A DNA stretch of 64,000 nt from Sphingopyxis sp. OPL5 (GTDB taxonomy: Bacteria > Pseudomonadota > Alphaproteobacteria > Sphingomonadales > Sphingomonadaceae): assembly GCF_003797775.2 (NCBI RefSeq), contig NZ_CP060725.1, positions 2,846,001 to 2,910,000 on the forward strand. The letters run 5' to 3'. The translations under genes and the position numbers were made by a program. Positions 20,123 through 28,534 of this stretch are shown here, piece by piece. A model generated the notes under the pieces. It worked only from the letters and a program-made list of their open reading frames with translations, was not told where the DNA came from and did no database searches. Numbering within the stretch: position 1 is the first letter of the stretch; each line of letters begins with the position of its first letter.

Positions 20123-20881
20123 CTATTTCGGTTTGCGGAAGCGTAGCGCGAACTGGTCGGTCTTGCCGCGAATGGCGGGGTCGAAGACGTTCGTGGTGCG
20201 CGGATCCTCGGGGCGTTTATAGATGTCGCTCGTCGCATCAAGCCTGAAACCCGCCCGGGTCAATGCTTCGACCACCGCGGCCTGGTCGATCCGGTGCAGG
20301 CTGTCGGACAAGGTCGTGCCGCTGCCGTCGGCGGCGCTGTGATCGACGACGACGAGCGTCCCGCCCGGCTTGAGCGCCGCGAACAGCGCCGCGCTCGCCC
20401 TGGCACCGGTCCCTTCGGGGAAGGGTTTGAGGTAGAGGTCGTGGAAATTCTGCACCGTGATGATCGTGTCGAGCGGCACCGGAAAGGCGGGCGCGGCGAA
20501 CGCCCCGCCGACCGCGTCGACATTGGCATAGGCGGCGTCGACCGCCGCCTGATCGTCGCCATACTGTTTCTTGAAGGCGATGAATTCGGCGGGCTGGAAG
20601 GCATAGACCTTGCCCTCGGGGCCGACCGCGGCGGCGAGCAGTCGCGTGACATACCCGCCGCCCATCACATAGTCGCCGACCGCCTCGCCCGGCGCGATCT
20701 GGGCGAAGGCAAGCAGTTCGGCGGGTTTGCGCGCCGCGTCGCGCTCGCGATCGGTCGCGGGGCGGGCGGGGTCGGCAAGCGCCGCGGCATAATTGGCGGT
20801 GGGCGGCGGCGCGGCGCCGTCGGCGGTGCATCCCGCGAGCAGCAGGGCGAGGGCGAAGGGGGCGGCGAGCTTGCGGTTCAT
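20123..20881 (-). CDS. Lipoprotein with a class I methyltransferase-like domain
   Basis: 252 residues. A lipobox (LLLAGC, lipidated C17) is followed by a Rossmann-like domain: GEAVGDYVMGGGYVTRLLAAAVGPEGKVYAFQP is a modified SAM motif I region, and later LKPGGTLVVVDHSA. It resembles the predicted methyltransferases of COG4798. Export is odd because SAM is cytoplasmic, so it may be a redeployed fold that no longer methylates. ATG 20881 is chosen for the signal; the longer upstream frame is arginine-rich and unlikely. Confidence 0.75.
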   Translation of the reverse strand: MNRKLAAPFALALLLAGCTADGAAPPPTANYAAALADPARPATDRERDAARKPAELLAFAQIAPGEAVGDYVMGGGYVTRLLAAAVGPEGKVYAFQPAEFIAFKKQYGDDQAAVDAAYANVDAVGGAFAAPAFPVPLDTIITVQNFHDLYLKPFPEGTGARASAALFAALKPGGTLVVVDHSAADGSGTTLSDSLHRIDQAAVVEALTRAGFRLDATSDIYKRPEDPRTTNVFDPAIRGKTDQFALRFRKPK

Positions 20882-20948
20882 GGCATCGACTCCTTGCTGG
20901 TATCGCGCGACTCTAACGGCTCGCCGGGGTGCTGGCGCGCGAAATCGG

Positions 20949-21452
20949 TCAGGGCAGCGCGGGCGGTCCGGCGCGCGGCTGGAGCTTGAGGCCCGCGAGC
21001 AGCGCCGCCGGATCTGGACAGCCGGGCGACGCGGCGACGCCGATGATCGGGTCGATCGCGACCGACAGGCCGAGCCGCGCCGCCTGCCGCTGATATTGGT
21101 CGCGCAGCACCGTGCCGGTGCGCGGGAAGTCGGTCCGCACGCCATCGCCATATAGATAGCGCACCGGACCGATGGTGCGTGCGCGTTCGGCGAAAATGCT
21201 CTTTTCCGCCGCCTCGACGTCGAGTTGCTGGACGATCATCGTACAGGCGCCGCCGGCGGCACGAATACGAAAGGGTGCCGCTTCCCACGGCCGGCTGCTC
21301 GTCAGGCCCGCCGTGGCGAGCCGCGTCTCGATCGCCGCCGCCAGCCGTTCGCGGTCGGGATAGACGTTGCGCGGCAGCCACAGCAATTTCGCCGTGACAA
21401 GCGCCACGGCGAGCAGCGCCGCGCCGATCAGGATGCGATCAGCGCGCCGCAA
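20949..21452 (-). CDS. Exosortase-associated accessory protein (EpsI-like candidate)
   Basis: 167 residues with one N-terminal membrane helix (8-27) and a periplasmic-type domain containing two cysteines, C70 (GGACTMIVQQL) and C145 (SPGCPDP), which could form a disulfide. Its start overlaps the exosortase stop by 14 bases, which is the main argument for function. Exosortase genes often carry an EpsI-type partner in this place, but I do not see strong EpsI motifs, so it may be a lineage-specific accessory. Confidence 0.6.
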   Translation of the reverse strand: MRRADRILIGAALLAVALVTAKLLWLPRNVYPDRERLAAAIETRLATAGLTSSRPWEAAPFRIRAAGGACTMIVQQLDVEAAEKSIFAERARTIGPVRYLYGDGVRTDFPRTGTVLRDQYQRQAARLGLSVAIDPIIGVAASPGCPDPAALLAGLKLQPRAGPPALP

Positions 21453-22275
21453 AATCGGGGTGACGCGCGACGGCGGTGCCGACGATCGCGGCGGTGACGA
21501 GCAGCGAGGCCCAGCCGAACAACATCATCCCCGCGCCGCCGTGCAGATAATCGTAGAGGTTGGGATGGCGTGCGATCGTCGCGAGGCGGATGCCGTTGAC
21601 GACGATCGTGCCGAGCATCGCGATCAGCGTGGCGATGACGAGACGGCGATCGAAGCGCAGTTCGAACAATTGCGCCAGCGTCACCGCGAGCACCCCGGCG
21701 AGCGAGAGATTGGTCAGCGACGAGCAGTTCTGGCCGACCGTGAAAGCCTGAGATCCCGCCTGGCCGAAGATGTTGCCGTCGGCATTGCCGCCCGCGAACA
21801 GCGCGGCGATTTGCGCATCGAAGGCGAGCAACTCGCTGCCGAGCAGCTTCAGGATCAGCGGACCCCAGAGCAGATGGGCGCTGAGAGCCAGTGCAACCAG
21901 TCCGATCCGCCGCGCGCCCGATGCCGGTTCGGAGCGCAGCGCCAGCCATGCGCCTGCGCCAAAGACCGCCGCCGCGCCGAGCGCAGGGAGCGGCAGCAGC
22001 GCCGCGCCGACCATCGCGGCGAGGACCGGCGCGTCGCCGCGCCGCCAGGCCGATCGGCCATCATCGTCGCGCGCGATCGCGCATATCGCGAAGGCGGCGA
22101 ACCAGACGATCGCGCTGACGCCGAACAATTCGAAAAGCGACGGGACGAGGCCGCGATGCGCGACCGCCGCGCCGATGCGCGTGCTCAGCGCCGATGCGAT
22201 GACGATCAGCAGCGCGGCGGCGAAAACGACACTGCGCTCGATCCGTCGCGGCGAAACCGCTGCCGCTGCGGTCAT
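21439..22275 (-). CDS. Exosortase (membrane cysteine transpeptidase-like sorting enzyme)
   Basis: 278 residues with about eight membrane helices. The catalytic triad is in place: C184 in GQNCSSLTNLSLAG, R230 in VVNGIRLATIA and H245 in YLHGGAGMMLFGW. R211 may be the extra conserved arginine. Exosortases cleave C-terminal sorting signals such as PEP-CTERM during export and attachment to the surface. The gene starts seven bases after the stop of a tiny protein whose C-terminus looks like such a signal, and overlaps an accessory gene. I cannot assign the subtype with certainty. Confidence 0.85.
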   Translation of the reverse strand: MTAAAAVSPRRIERSVVFAAALLIVIASALSTRIGAAVAHRGLVPSLFELFGVSAIVWFAAFAICAIARDDDGRSAWRRGDAPVLAAMVGAALLPLPALGAAAVFGAGAWLALRSEPASGARRIGLVALALSAHLLWGPLILKLLGSELLAFDAQIAALFAGGNADGNIFGQAGSQAFTVGQNCSSLTNLSLAGVLAVTLAQLFELRFDRRLVIATLIAMLGTIVVNGIRLATIARHPNLYDYLHGGAGMMLFGWASLLVTAAIVGTAVARHPDFAAR

Positions 22276-22282
22276 CGCCGGT

Positions 22283-22438
22283 TTAGCGGCTGCGACGGCG
22301 CTTCAGGAACAGATAGCCTGCGGCGACGGCCGCCATCGCTGCGGCACCGACGCCGGCTTCGGGGCCGGGGGTCGGGGCAACGCCGGCAAAGGCGGCGGTC
22401 GGGATTGCAAGAAGAATGGTGACGGCCAATGCGCGCAT
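22283..22438 (-). CDS. 51-residue PEP-CTERM-like exosortase substrate with almost no cargo
   Basis: The protein has three parts: signal peptide (1-18, ending AFA), the motif TPGPEAG (23-29), one membrane helix (about 30-45) and a basic end LFLKRRRSR. Motif plus helix plus arginine cluster is the plan of a PEP-CTERM-type sorting signal, here with TPGPE instead of VPEP. After signal peptidase cleavage only about five residues precede the sorting motif, so there is hardly any cargo. ATG 22438 follows an AGGGG site. It is the first gene of a three-gene cassette with the exosortase. Confidence 0.75.
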   Translation of the reverse strand: MRALAVTILLAIPTAAFAGVAPTPGPEAGVGAAAMAAVAAGYLFLKRRRSR

Positions 22439-22485
22439 GATCGAAGCCCCTCGGAAAAATAACGTCGTGCCGGAATCGTAGCGAG

Positions 22486-22521
22486 CGCTTGCCACGGCGG
22501 CAAGCGGCTTTACCGCTTGGC
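22486..22521. promoter_or_regulatory. Overlapping alternative hairpins in the divergent region of the exosortase cassette
   Basis: CGCTTGCC (22486-22493) pairs with GGCAAGCG (22499-22506), and the same AAGCGG (22503-22508) also pairs with CCGCTTGG (22514-22521 region) across CTTTA. The two hairpins exclude each other. The element sits between the divergent starts of the substrate gene and the hydroxylase gene, so it could be an operator for a dimeric regulator or a leader RNA structure. Confidence 0.4.
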
Positions 22522-22524
22522 ACG

Positions 22525-23331
22525 ATGGAGCAGATATTCGCACGGGAGGTGATGGCGTGGGCGCCCTTTTCGATGGCCGGCGCTTTCGTTGCGGATGCCT
22601 GCGCCGAGGCGCTGTTCGGCACGCGCGACGATGCGGGGGCGGGGTTGCGGCGCCCGGCGACCAATTTGCTGCTCGGTATCCTCGGCCTGTTGCTCGCCGC
22701 GCTCGTGCCGGTCAGCCTGATCGCCTTTGCCGCATGGGCCGGACGGGAAGGGACGGCGCCCCTGCCGCTACCGTCCGCGCCGCTCGCGCTCGCGCTGCTT
22801 GTGACGGTGTTGCTGCGCAGCCTGTCGGCCTATTGGGCGCACCGCGCCTCGCACCGCATCGGCTGGCTGTGGCGGCTGCATCGCGTCCATCACAGCGACA
22901 CCGGGGTCGATGCGACGACGGGGTTCCGCCATCATCCGGTCGAGCAGTTCGTGTCGTTCCTGTGCGCGCTGCCGGCGATCTGGCTGTTCGCGCTGCCGCC
23001 GACGGCGGTCGCGATCGCTGAACTCGTGCTTCTCGTCGCGGGTATCGCCGAGCACGCCAATATTCGTGCCGAGGGGCGTGTCTGGCGCGCCGCCACCTGG
23101 CTGTTCGCGACCCCCGCTGTCCACCTGATCCATCACAGCAGTCGGCAAGTGCAGACCGACAGCAATTATGGCTCGCTCTTTACCGTCTGGGATCGCCTCT
23201 TCGGCACCTGGCGCGATCCCCATGTCGAACGCGTCGAGACGCTGGGACTGGGACCCACGCATGATCGCGATGCCGACCGCTGGGACCGGCAGCTGCTTTC
23301 ACCCTTCCTTCGCGATGTGCCGCCCGGCTGA
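22525..23331 (+). CDS. Sterol desaturase / fatty acid hydroxylase family protein
   Basis: 268-residue integral membrane di-iron enzyme. The histidine clusters are HRASH (about 111-115), LHRVHH (about 124-129), FRHHPVEQ and the late HLIHHSSR. These bind two irons for hydroxylation or desaturation of lipids, carotenoids or sterols. Helices at about 45-70 and 80-105 precede the first cluster. It is divergent from the exosortase substrate gene. The exact substrate is unknown. Confidence 0.85.
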   Translation: MEQIFAREVMAWAPFSMAGAFVADACAEALFGTRDDAGAGLRRPATNLLLGILGLLLAALVPVSLIAFAAWAGREGTAPLPLPSAPLALALLVTVLLRSLSAYWAHRASHRIGWLWRLHRVHHSDTGVDATTGFRHHPVEQFVSFLCALPAIWLFALPPTAVAIAELVLLVAGIAEHANIRAEGRVWRAATWLFATPAVHLIHHSSRQVQTDSNYGSLFTVWDRLFGTWRDPHVERVETLGLGPTHDRDADRWDRQLLSPFLRDVPPG

Positions 23332-23413
23332 TTGTCCTCCGGTCGCGAGGCCTTGGCATATCGAATATCCGTGATAGGTTTCTCCCTGAAACGAAAAAAT
23401 CGGGAGAGTGGAC

Positions 23414-25153
23414 ATGCATGATCTGGTGATTCGCGGCGGCACCGTCGTCGATGGAACGGGCGGCGACGCCTTTGTCGCGGACATCGCGATCGACGGCGAC
23501 CGGATCGTCGCGGTGGGCGAGAATCTGGGCAAGGGGCGCGAGGAAATCGACGCCGCCGGCAAGGTCGTCACCCCGGGCTTCGTCGATGTTCACACCCATT
23601 ATGACGGGCAGGCGACCTGGGACGCCGAAATGGCGCCGTCGAGCTGGCACGGCGTCACCACGGTCGTGATGGGCAATTGCGGCGTCGGCTTCGCCCCCGC
23701 CAAGCCCGACCGCCACGAATGGCTGATCTCGCTGATGGAAGGCGTCGAGGATATTCCGGGCACCGCGCTCGCCGAAGGCATGTCGTGGGATTGGGAGACC
23801 TTCCCCGAATATATGGACGCGCTCGAAAAGCTGCCGCGCACCGTCGACGTCGCGTGCCACGTTCCGCACGGCGCGGTGCGCGCCTATGTGCTCGGCGACC
23901 GCGAAAAGCCCGGCGCGATCCCGACCGAGGCGGACATCGCCGAAATGTCGCGGATCGTCGAGGAAGGCGTGCGCGCCGGCGCGCTCGGCTTTTCGACCAG
24001 CCGCACCGTGCTCCACAAGTCGATCGACGGCGAACTCGTCCCTGGCACCACCGCGACGGCCGAGGAACTGGTCGCGATCGGCCGCGCGATGGGGCGCGTC
24101 GGGTATGGCGTGTTCGAGATGGCGAGCGACATGAAGCGCGAGTGGAACGAGTTTCAGTGGATGGGCGACCTCAGCCGCGAAACCGGGTTGCCGGTGACCT
24201 TCGCCGCGCTCCAGTCGATCGCCAAGGAACTGCCGCTCGAGGAGCAGATCGAGGAGATGCGCAAGCAGAACGCGACCGGCGCGAACATCGTCGCGCAGAT
24301 CGCGCTGCGCGGCAATGGCGTCATCATGGCGTGGCAGGGTACCGTGCATCCGTTCCGCTTCAAGCCGGCGTGGAACGAAATCATCGACCTGCCGTGGGAG
24401 CAGCAGCTCGCGCATCTGAAGGACCCCGCGTTCCGCACCCGCATGACGCAGGAAGCCAATATCTGGCCCGAAAGCGATATCCTCGACTTTCTGAAGGTCG
24501 TCGCCGAGGGCTGGCCGGTCCATTTCGAGATGGACCCCGATTTCAACTATGAGCCGCGGATGGACGAAAGCATCGCGCATCGCGCTGCTGCGGCGGGCGT
24601 GACGCCGTCCGAATATGCCTATGACCTGCTGATGAAGGACGATGGCAAGGGCTTCATCTATTTCCCGATTTTGAACTACCGTGACGGCAACCTCAATTTT
24701 CTCGAGGACCTGCAGGCGGCCGGCGACACGGTGAACAGCCTGTCCGATGGCGGCGCGCATTGCGGGACGATCTGCGACGCGGCGTCGCCGACCTTCATGC
24801 TCCAGCATTGGGTGCGCGACCGCAACGGCAACCGCATCGGGCTGGAACATGCGATCAAGCGTCAGTGCCGCGACACCGCGGTGCTGTACGGGCTGGAGGA
24901 TCGCGGGGTGCTCGCGCCGGGCTATCTCGCCGACCTCAACATCATCGACATGGACGCGATCAAGCTGGGCAAGCCCTGGCTTGCTTTCGACCTGCCCGCG
25001 GGCGGCAAGCGCCTGCTGCAAAAGGCCGACGGCTATGTCGCGACGATCAAGTCGGGCGAAGTGACCTTCCGCGACGGCGCGATGCAGGGGCCGACCCCTG
25101 GCGGCGTGATCCGCGGACCGCAGCGCGTCGAACTGGCGATGGCCGCCGAATGA
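23414..25153 (+). CDS. N-acyl-D-amino-acid deacylase-type amidohydrolase
   Basis: 579 residues of the amidohydrolase superfamily. Metal site: [14 protein letters not shown] (about 60-70), the cysteine ligand region [14 protein letters not shown] in the middle and the late aspartate in [10 protein letters not shown]. The N-terminus [13 protein letters not shown] is typical. ATG 23414 is preferred to GTG 23408 because the GGGAGAG site is better placed. The family includes D-aminoacylases and dihydroorotase-like enzymes, often annotated generally. The stop overlaps the next lipoprotein gene (ATGA). Confidence 0.85.
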   Translation: MHDLVIRGGTVVDGTGGDAFVADIAIDGDRIVAVGENLGKGREEIDAAGKVVTPGFVDVHTHYDGQATWDAEMAPSSWHGVTTVVMGNCGVGFAPAKPDRHEWLISLMEGVEDIPGTALAEGMSWDWETFPEYMDALEKLPRTVDVACHVPHGAVRAYVLGDREKPGAIPTEADIAEMSRIVEEGVRAGALGFSTSRTVLHKSIDGELVPGTTATAEELVAIGRAMGRVGYGVFEMASDMKREWNEFQWMGDLSRETGLPVTFAALQSIAKELPLEEQIEEMRKQNATGANIVAQIALRGNGVIMAWQGTVHPFRFKPAWNEIIDLPWEQQLAHLKDPAFRTRMTQEANIWPESDILDFLKVVAEGWPVHFEMDPDFNYEPRMDESIAHRAAAAGVTPSEYAYDLLMKDDGKGFIYFPILNYRDGNLNFLEDLQAAGDTVNSLSDGGAHCGTICDAASPTFMLQHWVRDRNGNRIGLEHAIKRQCRDTAVLYGLEDRGVLAPGYLADLNIIDMDAIKLGKPWLAFDLPAGGKRLLQKADGYVATIKSGEVTFRDGAMQGPTPGGVIRGPQRVELAMAAE

Positions 25154-25461
25154 GGCGCGCGTCGATCGGGGCAGGCGCGGCGCTCGCCGCCGCGCTGCTG
25201 CTCTCCGCGTGCGGCGGTGATGCCGCGCCCGCCAACAAGGCGCCGACCGCCAAGGATGCCGAGGCCTATCTGACCAAGCGCAAGGCGGCCGTCGGCGAAA
25301 AGGTGCTCAAGGCCGACCTCAGCGCGCAGGCCGATGGCAGCTTCGAAGGCAAGGCGACGATCCAGGCCGAGGGCGCGGCGCCGGAGGAATGGGATTGCTC
25401 GGTGCGGATCGCCGACGCGCTCGGCAGCGGTACGGCGAGCTACGGCTGCTTTCAGAAATAG
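25150..25461 (+). CDS. Small lipoprotein, unknown function
   Basis: 103 residues with a lipobox (LLLSAC, lipidated C21) and a short soluble domain that contains DAEAYLTKRKAAVGEKVLKADLS and two late cysteines, EEWDCSV and SYGCFQK. It begins inside the amidohydrolase stop codon, so it is coexpressed with it. No family recognised. Confidence 0.7.
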   Translation: MRRASIGAGAALAAALLLSACGGDAAPANKAPTAKDAEAYLTKRKAAVGEKVLKADLSAQADGSFEGKATIQAEGAAPEEWDCSVRIADALGSGTASYGCFQK

Positions 25462-25492
25462 CGCGGCGGAGCCGCTTTTCAGGAGATACTTC

Positions 25493-26503
25493 ATGGTGAA
25501 GGCCATGCGCCTCGGCGCGCCCGCGTCGCTCGACAGTCTGGCGGTCGCCACCCTCCCCGATCCGGGCGATCCGGGTCCGGGCGAGATCCGCGTCCGGCTG
25601 GCGGCATCGTCGCTGAACTTCCACGACTTTGCCGTCGTCGCCGGGATGATCCCGACCGCCGCCGGGCGCATCCCGATGTCCGATGGCGCAGGGACGGTCG
25701 AGGCGGTGGGTGAGGGCGTGACCGACTATCGGGTCGGCGACCCGGTCGTATCGCTCTTCTTCCCCGAATGGACCGACGGCGCACCGCCTGCGGGTGCCTT
25801 TACCAAAGTGCCGGGCGACGGCATCGACGGTTATGCGCGCGAGGTGGTGGTGACCCCGCAGCACTGGTTCACCCGCGTGCCGCAGGGCTGGTCGGCGGCC
25901 GAGGCGGCGACGCTGACCTGCGCGGGCCTCACCGCATGGCGCGCGCTGTTCGTCGACGGGGCGACCCGGCCGGGCTCGACCGTGCTGATCCAGGGCAGCG
26001 GCGGGGTGTCGGTGTTCGCGCTGCAATTCGCCAAGGCGGCGGGCGCGAAGGTGATCGCGACCAGCTCGTCCGATGCGAAGCTCGACAAGTTGAAAGTGCT
26101 CGGCGCCGACGAACTGATCAACTACAAGGAAGAGCCGAAATGGGGCGCGAAGGCGCTCGAGCTGACCGGTGGGCGCGGGGTCGACACGGTGGTCGAAATC
26201 GGCGGCGCGGGTACGCTCGACCAGTCGATGGTCGCGGCGCGCGTCGGCGGCCATGTCGCGCTGATCGGCGTGCTGGCCGGCATCGCCGGACCGGTGCAGA
26301 CCGCGCTGCTGATGGGCAAGAATTTGCGGGTGCAAGGGCTGACCGTCGGCAGCCGCGCGCAGCAACTCGCGATGATCGACGGCGTCGAGGCGAATGGCAT
26401 CCGGCCGGTGATCAGCGATCATTTCCCGCTGGAACGGCTCGGCGACGCCTTCCGCCACCAGATCGCCAACGCGCATTTCGGCAAGATTGTCGTCGATATC
26501 TAG
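25493..26503 (+). CDS. Zinc-independent-looking medium-chain alcohol dehydrogenase / quinone-reductase-like protein
   Basis: 336 residues of the MDR superfamily that reduce or oxidise with NAD(P)H. The N-terminal GroES-like domain contains LNFHDFAVVAGM and SDGAGTVEAVGEGV. The Rossmann domain starts near 165 with VLIQGSGGVSVFALQFAKAAGAK. The structural zinc cysteine cluster is not visible. AGGAGA precedes ATG 25493. The end shares CTAG with the kynureninase-like gene on the other strand. Confidence 0.9.
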   Translation: MVKAMRLGAPASLDSLAVATLPDPGDPGPGEIRVRLAASSLNFHDFAVVAGMIPTAAGRIPMSDGAGTVEAVGEGVTDYRVGDPVVSLFFPEWTDGAPPAGAFTKVPGDGIDGYAREVVVTPQHWFTRVPQGWSAAEAATLTCAGLTAWRALFVDGATRPGSTVLIQGSGGVSVFALQFAKAAGAKVIATSSSDAKLDKLKVLGADELINYKEEPKWGAKALELTGGRGVDTVVEIGGAGTLDQSMVAARVGGHVALIGVLAGIAGPVQTALLMGKNLRVQGLTVGSRAQQLAMIDGVEANGIRPVISDHFPLERLGDAFRHQIANAHFGKIVVDI

Positions 26504-27627
26504 CCGAGCGCGGCGAGCGTCCGCTCCACATCGGCGACGCCATTATAGGCATGGAACGACAGACGCAGGATCGTGCCGCGGAAATCGGCGCGAAGATCGT
26601 GCCGGTCGAGCGCCTCGGCAACGCGCGGCTGGTCGGTGCCGGTATCGATGCAGAGCGTCCCGCCGACAGCGCCTTCGGGCCAGCTCCACCCGGGGGTCTT
26701 CGGTTCCAGCGCGTCGCGCAGCATTGCTTGCAGCGTGCGATTGTGCGCGCCGATCGCATCGACGCCGATCGCCGCGATCTCGCCGATCCCCGCCGTCGAC
26801 AGGATGAACGGCGCGACATCGGGGGTGCCGCCCCACCAGCGCCGGGCGTCGGGGGCGTAGCGAAAGTCGGCGATGTCCATCTCGAAGGGATTTTCGTGGC
26901 TCCACCAGCCGCGCTCCATCGGGTCGAGCGCCGTCCGGTCGTGCGGGGCAACCCACAGCCAAGCCGCGCCGGGACCGCCGCACAACCATTTGACGCTGGT
27001 GCCGATCACGGCATCGGCGCCCCATGCAGCGGGGTTCACAGGGACGATGCCGACCGACTGCGCGCAGTCGGCGACGCAGCGCGCGCCGGCGGCCTTGGCG
27101 GCGCGCGCCACCGCCGCGATATCGGTCAGCGCGCCGCTGTTCGAACTGACATGCATCGCGACGACGAGCGCGACGCTGTCGTCGAGCGCTGCGGTCCAGC
27201 TCGCCGGGTCGCGCACATCGGTATCGACGGGCAGGTAGCGCGTCGTCCAGCCCGCCGCCGCCAGCCCGCTCGCGACATAGCCGATCGTCGGAAAGGCGCT
27301 CGGTGCGAGCAGGATCGTGCGGCGGTCGGTGGCCTGTCCAAGCGCCGACAGGTAACGCGACAGCGCGGCGCTGACGTTGGTCGCCGGGCACAGGTCGCGT
27401 GCCTCGACGCCGATCAGGCCGCCAAGCGCGGCGCGCCAGTCGTCGATCGCGGCGAGCCAGTCGGGCCAGGCCTCGCCGGTCTCGCGCCACGGATGGAGCA
27501 GCCGCGCCTGCAGCGCGTCGGCTGCGGCGCGCGGCTGGCAACCGACGCTATGGCTTTTGAGATAGACGCTGCCGGACGGCAGGTGGAAGCGCGCCGCGAC
27601 CGCGGGCTGAAGCAGCGCGGGCGTCAC
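26500..27627 (-). CDS. kynU: Kynureninase-like class V aminotransferase-fold enzyme
   Basis: 375 residues from a GTG start overlapping the kynA stop (GTGA). The PLP lysine is K213 in GTSVKWLCGGPGAAWL, which matches the kynureninase pattern of Lys followed by a glycine-rich GGPG. D187 in CVADCAQSVG should contact the pyridine nitrogen. Kynureninase cuts kynurenine to anthranilate and alanine. Next to the tryptophan dioxygenase gene, this is the likely role, although other class V enzymes remain possible. No formamidase gene is adjacent. Confidence 0.8.
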   Translation of the reverse strand: MTPALLQPAVAARFHLPSGSVYLKSHSVGCQPRAAADALQARLLHPWRETGEAWPDWLAAIDDWRAALGGLIGVEARDLCPATNVSAALSRYLSALGQATDRRTILLAPSAFPTIGYVASGLAAAGWTTRYLPVDTDVRDPASWTAALDDSVALVVAMHVSSNSGALTDIAAVARAAKAAGARCVADCAQSVGIVPVNPAAWGADAVIGTSVKWLCGGPGAAWLWVAPHDRTALDPMERGWWSHENPFEMDIADFRYAPDARRWWGGTPDVAPFILSTAGIGEIAAIGVDAIGAHNRTLQAMLRDALEPKTPGWSWPEGAVGGTLCIDTGTDQPRVAEALDRHDLRADFRGTILRLSFHAYNGVADVERTLAALG

Positions 27628-28388
27628 AGCCCGCTCCCGTGCCCCGCCGCGCCGCCGCTGATGCTGTCGCGCTTGACGCCATATTCGGCGCCCCAGCGGT
27701 CGGTCATCTCGGCGCGGATGTCCCAGAGCTCGGGGAAGAAACGGTGGCGCGCGCCGGCGTTGAGCAGTTCGACCGGACGGCCTTTCAGCGACTTCGACCC
27801 CATGCCGATCGAACGGTGGATCAGGGTGATGTGATGGGCGCGGAACAGCTGGAACAATTCGTCGAACTCGACCAGCGCCTCGGCGACCATATAGGCTTCG
27901 TCGTGCTTGTAGCCGGTGTCGTAGACGTCGGCGATGCTGCGGCCCGTCGGGTCGAGATAGGCGGCCTTGTAGCGCGCCCATAACGGCTGTGGCAACGTGA
28001 GGAGCAGCTGGAAACCCGGGCTTTCCTGCCCTGACCCGTTGCCGAGCTGGAGGCGGATCGACTGATAGTCGAAGGGACTCATCGTCTCGAGCAGCGACAG
28101 CTGGTCGGTCATCATCCGCATGATGCGATTGACCCGGTCGAACAGGCTGAGCACGCGCATCGTCTCGCCTGCGGCCATATGGCCGTCGATCTCGGTGAGG
28201 GTGAAGGCCATCAGCTTCATCCACAATTCCTCGACCTGGTGGACGATCTGGAACTGCAATTCGTCGGGGGTGCAAAGTTGGGCGAGCGGTTTCTGGCAGA
28301 GCAGCAGGCGGTCGACCGCGAGATAGACCCCATAATCTTTCATGTCGGGGGTTTCGATGCGGCGGTGGGTTTCGGTCTTGTCGAGCAT
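27624..28388 (-). CDS. kynA: Tryptophan 2,3-dioxygenase family protein
   Basis: 254-residue heme enzyme that opens the tryptophan indole ring to N-formylkynurenine. H50 in FQIVHQVEELWMKL is the active-site histidine, and H186 in RAHHITLIHRSIG fits the axial heme ligand. The substrate segment differs from the standard SGFQSxQYR form: here it reads DYQSIRLQLGNGSGQESPGFQ, so it belongs to a divergent branch. It is shorter than typical TDO (about 280). It is transcribed with the kynureninase-like gene. Confidence 0.85.
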   Translation of the reverse strand: MLDKTETHRRIETPDMKDYGVYLAVDRLLLCQKPLAQLCTPDELQFQIVHQVEELWMKLMAFTLTEIDGHMAAGETMRVLSLFDRVNRIMRMMTDQLSLLETMSPFDYQSIRLQLGNGSGQESPGFQLLLTLPQPLWARYKAAYLDPTGRSIADVYDTGYKHDEAYMVAEALVEFDELFQLFRAHHITLIHRSIGMGSKSLKGRPVELLNAGARHRFFPELWDIRAEMTDRWGAEYGVKRDSISGGAAGHGSGL

Positions 28389-28534
28389 GGGCTGATCCCT
28401 TGCGAAAATGGCACGGAGGAACGGACGGCGCGCGTCGTGGCGCGCCGAAGGTGTTCAGCCGCGCGGCGCGACCCCCGCCGGGGGACGTCGCGGCGAACCC
28501 GACTGGCCGAGCCACAGCAAGGGCGCCGCGCGCT

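Noticed and set aside
25768..27834. Long plus-strand open frame over the oxidoreductase and kynU region
   Set aside because: Arg/Asp-rich non-protein-like translation; the true genes are in other frames.
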